Assembly: GCA_018268775.1 (NCBI GenBank)
Contig: JAFDVV010000029.1
Span: 9,963 to 45,578 of the forward strand
Direction: 5' to 3'
Source: Acidobacteriota bacterium
GTDB lineage: Bacteria; Acidobacteriota; Terriglobia; Terriglobales; Acidobacteriaceae
Length of the DNA stretch: 35,616 nt
Shown here: one piece after another, positions 7,955 through 14,349 of the stretch
Layout: every line of letters begins with the position of its first letter
How positions within the stretch are numbered: position 1 is the first letter of the stretch
Position numbers and translations under genes: made by a program
Notes under the pieces: model-generated
Databases searched by the model: none
What the model saw: only the letters and a program-made list of their open reading frames with translations
What the model was told of the DNA's origin: nothing

Positions 7955-8352
7955 GATCCGGTAGTCGCCTCGGCCGGCTGTACCGGTTTTTTCTCACGCT
8001 TGCGCATGCGTTCGAGCAGCTCGTTCATCCGTCCGGTCATCTTCTCCGACCGGTCGATGGCGAAGGTCAGGTCGGGAACGTGCCGTACCCCCATGCGTTC
8101 CCGCAACTGAGAGCGGATATAGGCGCGTGCGGTCATCAGGCCGGCGAGGGTGGACTCCTCCTCCTCCTCGGTCCCCTGCACTGCAACGTAGATGCGGGCG
8201 GATTTTCCACCGGGAGCGAGGACAACGTCGGTGACGTAGCTGGGAGCAATGCGCGGGTCGGAGAGTTCTCCTTCCAGCATGGCCCCGATCTCCTCGGAAA
8301 ATGTATTCGCAACTCGACTGCGGTGGTGCGCTCTGGCTCTGTGCTCTGGCAT
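7951..8352 (-). CDS. rbfA: 30S ribosome-binding factor A
   Basis: A 133-residue KH-like protein that assists 16S rRNA 5'-end maturation and 30S assembly, important at low temperature. Characteristic segments are HRSRVANTFSEEIGAML, the DPRI segment, VTDVVLAPGGKSARIYVAV and LRERMGVRHVPDLTFAID, followed by a charged tail rich in Lys and Arg. Upstream is the ylxP-like gene (102 bp gap) and the stop overlaps nrnA, a familiar ribosome/RNA gene set though nusA, infB and truB are not here. ATG 8352 is the only sensible start; the Shine-Dalgarno is weak. Confidence 0.95.
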   Translation of the reverse strand: MPEHRARAHHRSRVANTFSEEIGAMLEGELSDPRIAPSYVTDVVLAPGGKSARIYVAVQGTEEEEESTLAGLMTARAYIRSQLRERMGVRHVPDLTFAIDRSEKMTGRMNELLERMRKREKKPVQPAEATTGS

Positions 8353-8454
8353 ATCTAGGTTTCGGCCTGGTGAACGGTTGAGGATATCAAAAACAAACCG
8401 CTCGTTCTAATTTTATTTGGACGGTGGATATCCTCGCCTGTCGGTGGATATCTT

Positions 8455-8757
8455 TCAGTCCGGCTGCGAGAGGGTCTCGGCCCAGGAGTCGACGATCTGT
8501 GCTCCCAGACCGTTGACGATACGATGCGCAGCCTGATCGATCTCTTGCAGTTGTCCCGCCAAGTAGCTCTTGGAACTTGAGATAACGGCAATTCCTATTG
8601 TAGCGCGGTTCCAGACTTCGCCAGAGTCCAGCTCCGCGATGGCGAGGTTGAAGGCATGGCGCAGGCGATCCTTGAGGGAGCGGACGACCTGGCGGCGGTC
8701 CTTGATGGACTGCGCCTGGGGGATTTCGATCTCGAGGGTGAGGCTGGCTATCGGCAT
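8455..8757 (-). CDS. DUF503 protein (YlxP-like)
   Basis: A 100-residue protein of the DUF503/YlxP family. The family pattern is clear: an N-terminal strand IASLTLEIEIPQAQSIKDRRQVVRSLKDRLRHAFNLAIAEL, the DSGEVWNRATIGIAVIS segment, and a helical end. In many bacteria this gene sits between infB and rbfA and is thought to bind RNA or act in ribosome assembly; the function is not established. Here it directly precedes rbfA. The ribosome-binding site is GGGGAA inside a GC-rich inverted repeat immediately before the ATG (8758-8798), which may influence translation. Confidence 0.9.
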   Translation of the reverse strand: MPIASLTLEIEIPQAQSIKDRRQVVRSLKDRLRHAFNLAIAELDSGEVWNRATIGIAVISSSKSYLAGQLQEIDQAAHRIVNGLGAQIVDSWAETLSQPD

Positions 8758-8798
8758 GGCGGTTCCCCGCCAGTGACTCTCCGTGGAGTCACCGGCGG
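8758..8798 (-). promoter_or_regulatory. Two mutually exclusive hairpins at the ylxP-like start codon
   Basis: On the minus-strand RNA, CCGCC-G-GTGACTC (8798-8786) pairs with GAGTCAC-U-GGCGG (8779-8767) to give a 13-bp stem with one G-U pair and a 6-nt loop. The same GGCGG can instead pair with CCGCC (8762-8758) across a GGAA tetraloop that holds the ribosome-binding purines, ending next to AUG. The two structures share one arm and exclude each other. Confidence 0.5.
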
Positions 8799-8806
8799 CA
8801 CACGGT

Positions 8807-8853
8807 AAAAGCAGGTTCCTCGACTCCGGCCTGCGGCCTTCGCTCGGAATGAC
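8807..8853. repeat. Dispersed intergenic repeat copy
   Basis: AAAAGCAGGTTCCTCGACTCC...GGAATGAC matches the core of copies at 1173-1206, 10553-10596 and 20065-20108. It lies just downstream of guaB. Family membership was judged by eye. Confidence 0.65.
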
Positions 8854-8886
8854 GACCCTAACTAGCGCTGTTCAAGCAACTTACGA

Positions 8887-10410
8887 CTACTCGACGTGGT
8901 AGTTGGGGGCTTCGCGGGTGATGATGACGTCGTGGACGTGGCTCTCGCGGAGGCCGGCCCCGGAGATGCGGATGAACCTTGCGTTCTGCTGCAACTCGGC
9001 GATGGAGGAGCAGCCGAGATAGCCCATACCGGAACGCAGGCCGCCGACGAGCTGGTAGACCATGCTCTCGAGCGGTCCACGGTGCGGGACGCGTCCCTCG
9101 ATACCCTCGGGGACGAACTTGGCGAGGCGATTGGAGGACGTGTTCTCACGCGCGGTGAGCGAGGGGCGTTCAGTCGAGGGATCGGAGATGTCGTCCTTGC
9201 CCTGGAAGTAGCGTTCTCCAGAACCTTGCGCCATGGCTGAGAGCGAGCCCATGCCACGGTAGGCCTTGAAGCTGCGGCCCTGGTAGAGGATGGTCTCGCC
9301 CGGCGACTCGTCGACACCGGCGAAGAGTGAGCCCATCATGACGACGGATGCTCCTGCTGCGATGGCCTTGGTGACATCGCCGGAGTACTTGATGCCGCCG
9401 TCGGCGATGATCGGGATGCCGGTCTCGCGGGCTGCGCGGTAGGCCTCGGAGATGGCGGTGATCTGGGGCATGCCCGCACCCGTGACCATGCGGGTGGTAC
9501 AGATGGACCCGGGGCCGATGCCGACTTTGACCGCGTCCGCACCTGCCTTCATCAACGCCAGAGCGCCCTCGTAGGTGGCGATGTTCCCGGCCATCAGGTC
9601 GATCTCCGGGAAGCGCGCCTTGCACTCGCGAACGGCTTCGAGGACGCGCGATGAATGGCCGTGGGCGGAGTCGATGGCGAGAGCGTCGACGCGGGCGCGA
9701 ACCAGTTCGGCGGCGCGCTCGAGGAAGTCGCCCGTCGCGCCAATGGCTCCGGCGACGCGGAGGCGGCCCTGGGAGTCCTTGGAGGCGTTGGGGTACTTCA
9801 GTTTTTTCTGGATGTCCTTGACGGTGATGAGGCCCTTGAGCTCGTAATCGTCGTTGACGACGAGGAGCTTTTCGACGCGGTGCTGATGGAGTATCTGCTC
9901 GGCCTGCTCAAGCGTGGTGCCGACGGGCACGGTGATGAGCTTCTCCTTGGTCATGACGTCGGCGATGGGAATGTCGGTGCGGGAGACGAAGCGGAGGTCG
10001 CGGTTGGTGAGGATTCCGACGAGCTTCTTGTTCCGGGTGACGGGGACGCCGGAGATCTTGTAGCGGCGCATGACCTCGAGGGCGGCGGCGATGGGCTGGT
10101 CGGGGTCGATGGTGACGGGGTCGACGATCATGCCGGACTCGGAGCGCTTGACCTTGTCGATCTCGCCGGCCTGCTGCTCGATGGTGAGGTTGCGATGGAC
10201 AACCCCCATGCCTCCCTGCTGCGCCATGGCGATGGCGAGGCGAGCTTCGGTAACGGTGTCCATGGCTGCGGAGAGCAGAGGTGTACTGAGAGAGATATTC
10301 CGCGTCAGCTGGGTCTGCGTGGAGACCTGGGTCGGGATGACTTCGCTGTAGGCAGGTACGAGGAGGACGTCGTCGAAGGTAAGCGCTTCGGGTACCGGGA
10401 GATTGATCAT
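8887..10410 (-). CDS. guaB: IMP dehydrogenase
   Basis: A 507-residue IMPDH that oxidises IMP to XMP, the first committed step to GMP. The N-terminus [17 protein letters not shown] starts the TIM barrel; two CBS domains (about 95-210) lie within it. The catalytic loop is [16 protein letters not shown] with the nucleophilic Cys, and [12 protein letters not shown] and [13 protein letters not shown] bind phosphate. The mobile flap region YFQGKDDIS...[13 protein letters not shown] is about 20 residues longer than in E. coli. An in-frame start at 10449 is rejected: ATG 10410 has an AAAAGG Shine-Dalgarno and matches the family start. The gene is followed by a repeat copy and the DUF503-rbfA run. Confidence 0.97.
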   Translation of the reverse strand: MINLPVPEALTFDDVLLVPAYSEVIPTQVSTQTQLTRNISLSTPLLSAAMDTVTEARLAIAMAQQGGMGVVHRNLTIEQQAGEIDKVKRSESGMIVDPVTIDPDQPIAAALEVMRRYKISGVPVTRNKKLVGILTNRDLRFVSRTDIPIADVMTKEKLITVPVGTTLEQAEQILHQHRVEKLLVVNDDYELKGLITVKDIQKKLKYPNASKDSQGRLRVAGAIGATGDFLERAAELVRARVDALAIDSAHGHSSRVLEAVRECKARFPEIDLMAGNIATYEGALALMKAGADAVKVGIGPGSICTTRMVTGAGMPQITAISEAYRAARETGIPIIADGGIKYSGDVTKAIAAGASVVMMGSLFAGVDESPGETILYQGRSFKAYRGMGSLSAMAQGSGERYFQGKDDISDPSTERPSLTARENTSSNRLAKFVPEGIEGRVPHRGPLESMVYQLVGGLRSGMGYLGCSSIAELQQNARFIRISGAGLRESHVHDVIITREAPNYHVE

Positions 10411-10552
10411 GTGCCTTTTAGTCCGCAGGCGGGCCTCCCATGGAGGCACTTGGCCGTTGGAGATTTAATATTCGATTCTAGAGGAGGAGGTTGGGGTGGG
10501 GCAAGGCGGGTGCGGTTTTGACCAGGTGAATATTGCTGAGCTTTATGGGCGG

Positions 10553-10596
10553 GAAAGCAGGTCCCTCCACTTCGCTTCGCTACTGTCGGGATGACA
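10553..10596. repeat. Dispersed intergenic repeat copy
   Basis: GAAAGCAGGTCCCTCCACTT...GGGATGACAC closely matches 20065-20108 and less closely 8807-8853. It begins the roughly 320-bp repeat mosaic between guaB and the dipeptidase. Confidence 0.7.
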
Positions 10597-10632
10597 CAGT
10601 TTTGTGCTTCGTCAAGGAAAGCGGGTCACGCA

Positions 10633-10819
10633 GGGTGCCCCATCTTCGACGCCGAAGGCGGCTAAGGTGGGCAATTTTCGCGGCAGCGAAAATCCTGAGT
10701 CAGCAGATCAACCCCCAACCGCTGGGCCTCGAACGAAACGAATTTATTACGGAAAAGCGGATCGCGCTTAGCGCGATGGCCCACATCTGGCGATGAGACT
10801 GCCAGATATGGGGCACCCG
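10633..10819. repeat. Repeat mosaic: GGGTGCCCCATCTTCG unit and ATCTGGC-hairpin unit
   Basis: 10633-10673 (GGGTGCCCCATCTTCGAC...GGCTAAGGTGGG) shares its ends with the segment inside trmFO at 15033-15090, in reverse. 10780-10819 is a 40-bp unit with ATCTGGC/GCCAGAT arms, repeated with two differences at 15904-15943. Between them are hairpins at 10674-10693 (ATTTTCGC-GGCA-GCGAAAAT) and 10761-10777 (ATCGCGC-TTA-GCGCGAT). No convincing gene lies in 10411-10942. Confidence 0.7.
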
Positions 10820-10840
10820 GCATCCGGCAAAAAATACTGA

Positions 10841-10868
10841 GATTCTTCGCTCCGCCCAGAATGACGGC
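10841..10868. repeat. Dispersed intergenic repeat copy (short form)
   Basis: GATTCTTCGCTCCGCCCAGAATGACGGC resembles 2496-2524 and completes the repeat-rich gap upstream of the dipeptidase gene. Confidence 0.5.
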
Positions 10869-10942
10869 TTATGACAACGTGCAATCTTCCCCCTTCAGGT
10901 TCATAACAGGCTTGCTAGAATTTTTTAGCTGGAAAGAAGAAG

Positions 10943-12109
10943 ATGCCTCCTGAGAACACCGCTGATTCCCCGCTCGCCGTTCACGCGCGCTCCATTGTTA
11001 TCGATACACACGCCGACACGCCGCAGCGATTTGTCGATGAGCGCTGGAACTTCACCGATGCGCTCGACGGCGGGATGCTGAACTACGAGACGGCCCGGAA
11101 GGGCAACCTGAATGCCCAGTTCTTCTCCATATGGGTCGACCCGCACCAGTACGCGGCGCACAACAGCGCGCGTCGCACGCTGGAGCTGATCGACGGCACG
11201 CTGGAGCAGGTGCGCCGCGCGCCGGACAAGCTGGCGCTATGCGTCACCGCCGGCGAGATCGTTGCCGCGCACGAAGCAGGCAGGTTCTGCGTGCTGATGG
11301 GCATCGAGGGCGGCCACTCGATCGAGAACTCGCTTGGGCTGCTGCGCGACTACTACCGCCTCGGCGTGCGCTACATGACGCTGACGTGGTCGAACACCAA
11401 CGACTGGGCCGACTCTTCTGGAGACATCGACGACCCGGCGGTGAAACACCACAACGGCCTCACACCGTTCGGCAGAGAGGTGATCGCGGAGATGAACCGG
11501 CTCGGCATGATGGTGGATGTCTCACACGCCTCGGACAAGACCTTCTGGGACGTGATCGAGATGACGAAGGCGCCGATCATCGCGTCGCATTCCTCGGCGC
11601 GCGCGCTTACCGGAGCGCCCCGCAACCTGACGGATGAGATGCTGCGCGCGGTGGCGAAGAATAGCGGCGTGGTGATGGTCAACTTCTACCCGGCGTTTAT
11701 CGATGAGGCCTGGCGCGCCGCGTGGAACGCTTCGAGGCCGGAGCGCAAAAAGGAGCAGGATGCACTCAAGGCAGAGTACAAGGCCAAAGGGCTTCCGGTT
11801 CCGTTTGAGGCCTCGGACAAGATCGATCGCAAGTATGCCGCGTTGATTGGCCGTGCGCCGTTCCAATCGCTGATAGACCACTTCGACCACATCATCAAGG
11901 TGGCAGGCATCGACCATGTTGGCATCGGAACGGACTTCGATGGCTTCCCCACTCCGCCGGCTGAGATCGATTCGGCCGCCGATCTGCCGAAGGTGACTGC
12001 AGCGCTGATGGCCCGCGGACATTCCGCCGACGACATGACGAAGCTCCTGGGCGGCAATCTGCTACGCGTCTTCAGCGCTGTCGAAGATGCCGCAGTCCGG
12101 TTGCGATAG
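10943..12109 (+). CDS. M19-family (membrane dipeptidase/renal dipeptidase-like) peptidase
   Basis: A 388-residue amidohydrolase-fold dipeptidase. Zinc-site motifs appear in order: IDTHADTPQRF (His-x-Asp, about residue 22), MGIEGGHSIE (bridging Glu), LGMMVDVSHASDKTF (His) and IIASHSSARALTGAPRNL (His), then GIGTDFDGF near the C-terminus. M19 enzymes hydrolyse dipeptides, including some with D-residues at the C-terminal position. No signal peptide is visible, so a cytosolic location is likely. A GGAAAGAAGAAG Shine-Dalgarno precedes ATG 10943. It is followed 68 bp later by the exported cyclophilin gene; co-transcription is possible but not shown. Confidence 0.93.
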   Translation: MPPENTADSPLAVHARSIVIDTHADTPQRFVDERWNFTDALDGGMLNYETARKGNLNAQFFSIWVDPHQYAAHNSARRTLELIDGTLEQVRRAPDKLALCVTAGEIVAAHEAGRFCVLMGIEGGHSIENSLGLLRDYYRLGVRYMTLTWSNTNDWADSSGDIDDPAVKHHNGLTPFGREVIAEMNRLGMMVDVSHASDKTFWDVIEMTKAPIIASHSSARALTGAPRNLTDEMLRAVAKNSGVVMVNFYPAFIDEAWRAAWNASRPERKKEQDALKAEYKAKGLPVPFEASDKIDRKYAALIGRAPFQSLIDHFDHIIKVAGIDHVGIGTDFDGFPTPPAEIDSAADLPKVTAALMARGHSADDMTKLLGGNLLRVFSAVEDAAVRLR

Positions 12110-12177
12110 CGGCCCACCACTCGCATTGCCGCATCGATGCGACTGCGATAGCCTGTTTTATGGAGTGGAACTTCCGC

Positions 12178-12915
12178 ATGACGCTTCGTTTTTTCGCACT
12201 CGCAGTCGCCCTCGGTACGCAGGCACTGGCACAGACGCCCCCCGCCACGCAGCAGACGCCTCCGGCGTCGTCGCAGGCGCTGCCCGACGCACCGTCGACG
12301 ACCTCGAACGCGAAGCCGCCCGTAGTCCCTACCGGGCCGACCGCCGTGATCGACACGACGATGGGACGCCTTACCTGCAAGCTCTACGACGCGCAGGCCC
12401 CGGCGACGGTCGCGAACTTTATCGGACTGGCCGAAGGTACGCATGACTGGACCGACCCCACGACGCTCAGGAAGGAGCACGGCAAGCCGTTCTACAACGG
12501 CACCACCTTCCATCGAGTGATTCCCAATTTCATGATCCAGGGCGGCGACAGGGCTGGCAATGGCACGGGCGATCCGGGCTACTTCTTCAAGGACGAGTTT
12601 GACCCATCGCTGACCTTCGACGAACCCGGGCGTCTGGCCATGGCCAACTCCGGCCCAAACACAAACGGCTCGCAGTTCTTTATCACCGAAGTGCCGGTCG
12701 AACAGCTCAACGGCAAACACACGATCTTCGGACAGTGCGACGCGCACAGCGTTCTGCTGGTCGCGTCGATCGCGCGGGTCTCGCGCAACGCCGACGATAA
12801 ACCGGTTACACCTGTCGTCATCGACAAGATCACCATCGTGCGCGAAGGTCAGCCGATGCCGCCGGAACCAGCCGTTGCACCGGTTGCCGCACCTGCTGCT
12901 TCGCCGAACCGATGA
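12178..12915 (+). CDS. Exported cyclophilin-type peptidyl-prolyl isomerase
   Basis: A 245-residue protein. MTLRFFALAVALGTQALAQT is a signal peptide with an ALA|Q cleavage site, so it probably acts in the periplasm. A Pro/Thr/Ser-rich linker (about 20-55) precedes the cyclophilin domain: FHRVIPNFMIQGGD, GRLAMANSGPNTNGSQFFIT and LNGKHTIFGQCDAHSV. The Trp that most cyclophilins have before the L-x-GKHTIFG block is Gln here (VEQLNGKH). The tail is Pro/Ala-rich. An upstream ATG at 12160 is in frame, but the GGAG lies between the two and favours 12178. The next gene encodes a second cyclophilin without a signal peptide. Confidence 0.9.
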   Translation: MTLRFFALAVALGTQALAQTPPATQQTPPASSQALPDAPSTTSNAKPPVVPTGPTAVIDTTMGRLTCKLYDAQAPATVANFIGLAEGTHDWTDPTTLRKEHGKPFYNGTTFHRVIPNFMIQGGDRAGNGTGDPGYFFKDEFDPSLTFDEPGRLAMANSGPNTNGSQFFITEVPVEQLNGKHTIFGQCDAHSVLLVASIARVSRNADDKPVTPVVIDKITIVREGQPMPPEPAVAPVAAPAASPNR

Positions 12916-12980
12916 ATCTATTGCCTCTCCATCTCTACGGATTGGCCTCGCTATCAACTCACCATCACAAGGAGAACATC

Positions 12981-13502
12981 ATGGCACGCAAGCCAGGCAC
13001 TTACGCAACCTTCAAGACCTCCGAGGGTACTGTCGTCACCGAGCTTTTTGAGAAGGACGCACCCGAGACGGTCGCCAACTTCATCGGCCTCGCTGAGGGA
13101 ACCAAGAATTGGGAGAGCCGCAGCAAGAAGGGCGACAAGCTGTATGACGGCACCATCTTCCATCGCGTGATTCCGGACTTCATGATCCAGGGTGGCGACC
13201 CCGAAGGCACGGGCATGGGCGGCCCCGGCTACAAGTTCGCCGACGAGACCCGCGGCTCGAAGCACGGCTTCCAGGAGAAGGGAAAGCTCGCCATGGCGAA
13301 CGCCGGCCCCAATACCAACGGCTCGCAGTTCTTCATCACCGTTGCGCCGACGACCTGGCTGACGGGCAAGCACACCATCTTCGGCGAGGTGGTCGAAGGG
13401 TACGACATCGTGGAGAAGATCTCGAAGGTCTCGCGCGATGGCATGGATCGTCCGAAGACGCCGGTTGTGCTTGAATCGGTCATGATCGAGCGCGTCGCTT
13501 AG
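12981..13502 (+). CDS. Cytosolic cyclophilin-type peptidyl-prolyl isomerase
   Basis: A 173-residue cyclophilin that catalyses cis-trans isomerisation of prolyl peptide bonds. Core motifs: ETVANFIGLAEGTKNW, IFHRVIPDFMIQGGDPEGTGMGGPGY (with catalytic Arg), LAMANAGPNTNGSQFFIT and TTWLTGKHTIFGEVVEGYDIV, where Trp is present. AAGGAG lies at the usual distance before ATG 12981; an in-frame ATG at 12912 that overlaps the previous gene is not used. No signal peptide, so cytosolic. It is closely similar to the domain of the gene upstream and probably a duplicate. Confidence 0.93.
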   Translation: MARKPGTYATFKTSEGTVVTELFEKDAPETVANFIGLAEGTKNWESRSKKGDKLYDGTIFHRVIPDFMIQGGDPEGTGMGGPGYKFADETRGSKHGFQEKGKLAMANAGPNTNGSQFFITVAPTTWLTGKHTIFGEVVEGYDIVEKISKVSRDGMDRPKTPVVLESVMIERVA

Positions 13503-13519
13503 GTAAATTCTGGAGAACT

Positions 13520-14098
13520 ATGACGATGGACCACCGCTTGGCAACTAGGGAAGATGCGATCGCAATTGCGAGAGATATGCAGGAAAAACTTCCTGTGCTT
13601 GCCAAGCGGTATCCTCAAACTCCTAAGGGACGTAAAGAATGGACGAAGGCTGTTTGGCAATACTTCGAAGATTTTCGCAAAACGAAAGAACCGCAGTGGA
13701 CTTTATGGCCGCAAGAGTTGCCTAAAAGCGGCAAAGTAAAGGGTGAGTATCTCACCGACTTTTCTTTATGCGATGAATACATCGGTTACAGAATCGCTTG
13801 CGAAAGTGAGTGGGGTGGTTTCGACCGTATCAAATGGGCGTTCGATAAGCTGAGGGCGGTCAAAGCTGATCTTAAAATACTGATCTTTGAAGAACCGCAT
13901 ACTAAGGATGATGCACTTCCCAAACGAATCGAGGAGGAATTCAGCAGCAGTCTCGCAATGAGTGGTCACCACCATCCGGGGCACGAAGTTTATCTATTCA
14001 TACAGTTTGACCAGGACAAATCGAAGCTCTTTTTCTGGGAACCAACAACCAGCGGTCCATCTTCACAGAAAGACATCAGATTCGAGCGGATCAAGTGA
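13520..14098 (+). CDS. Hypothetical protein, AT-richer than neighbours
   Basis: A 192-residue protein that I do not recognise. It is hydrophilic and mostly helical-looking in the first half (EDAIAIARDMQEKLPVLAKRY, KEWTKAVWQYFEDFRKT), with aromatic strands later (EVYLFIQFDQDKSKLFFWEPT) and a SGHHHPGHEV histidine cluster about residue 148. No signal peptide or membrane segment. A GGAG lies close to the ATG; a second ATG two codons on is possible. Codon use (many AAA, TTT, GAA, GAT) is unlike the GC-rich neighbours, suggesting recent acquisition. It begins 17 bp after the cyclophilin gene. Confidence 0.65.
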   Translation: MTMDHRLATREDAIAIARDMQEKLPVLAKRYPQTPKGRKEWTKAVWQYFEDFRKTKEPQWTLWPQELPKSGKVKGEYLTDFSLCDEYIGYRIACESEWGGFDRIKWAFDKLRAVKADLKILIFEEPHTKDDALPKRIEEEFSSSLAMSGHHHPGHEVYLFIQFDQDKSKLFFWEPTTSGPSSQKDIRFERIK

Positions 14099-14185
14099 CT
14101 GCAAAGAACGCTGCCACCTTTCCGGTTCAGACGTGGCTTAGTTTTGTATCGCGCCTTCAGCGCTTTGTTTTGTTTGGGTTGCTCA

Positions 14186-14229
14186 CCTGGGCCTTCGGCC
14201 CAGGCTACGATATTACGGGCCGTTGGCCC
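14186..14229. repeat. Two small GC-rich hairpins
   Basis: CCTGGGCC-TTC-GGCCCAGG (14186-14204) and GGGCC-GTT-GGCCC (14217-14229) lie between the AT-richer gene and trmFO. They are followed by no T-run. They could be part of another dispersed repeat or act as convergent terminators. Nothing else gene-like is seen in 14099-14349. Confidence 0.45.
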
Positions 14230-14349
14230 TTGGTTCCCTCCAGATCCACACATTCATAGAAACAACTTAGTCACTTCGCCTATACCACCGCCGTATTCGA
14301 CCCCAGCATCAATCACCGTGCGGACACCGAAAACAGAAAATGATACCCG

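Noticed and set aside
10533..10796. 87-residue ORF between guaB and the dipeptidase
   Set aside because: It is made entirely of repeat and hairpin DNA, has no ribosome-binding site and no protein-like composition.
11686..12957. 423-residue minus-strand ORF antisense to the dipeptidase and first cyclophilin
   Set aside because: No ribosome-binding site, crosses two real genes, shadow composition.
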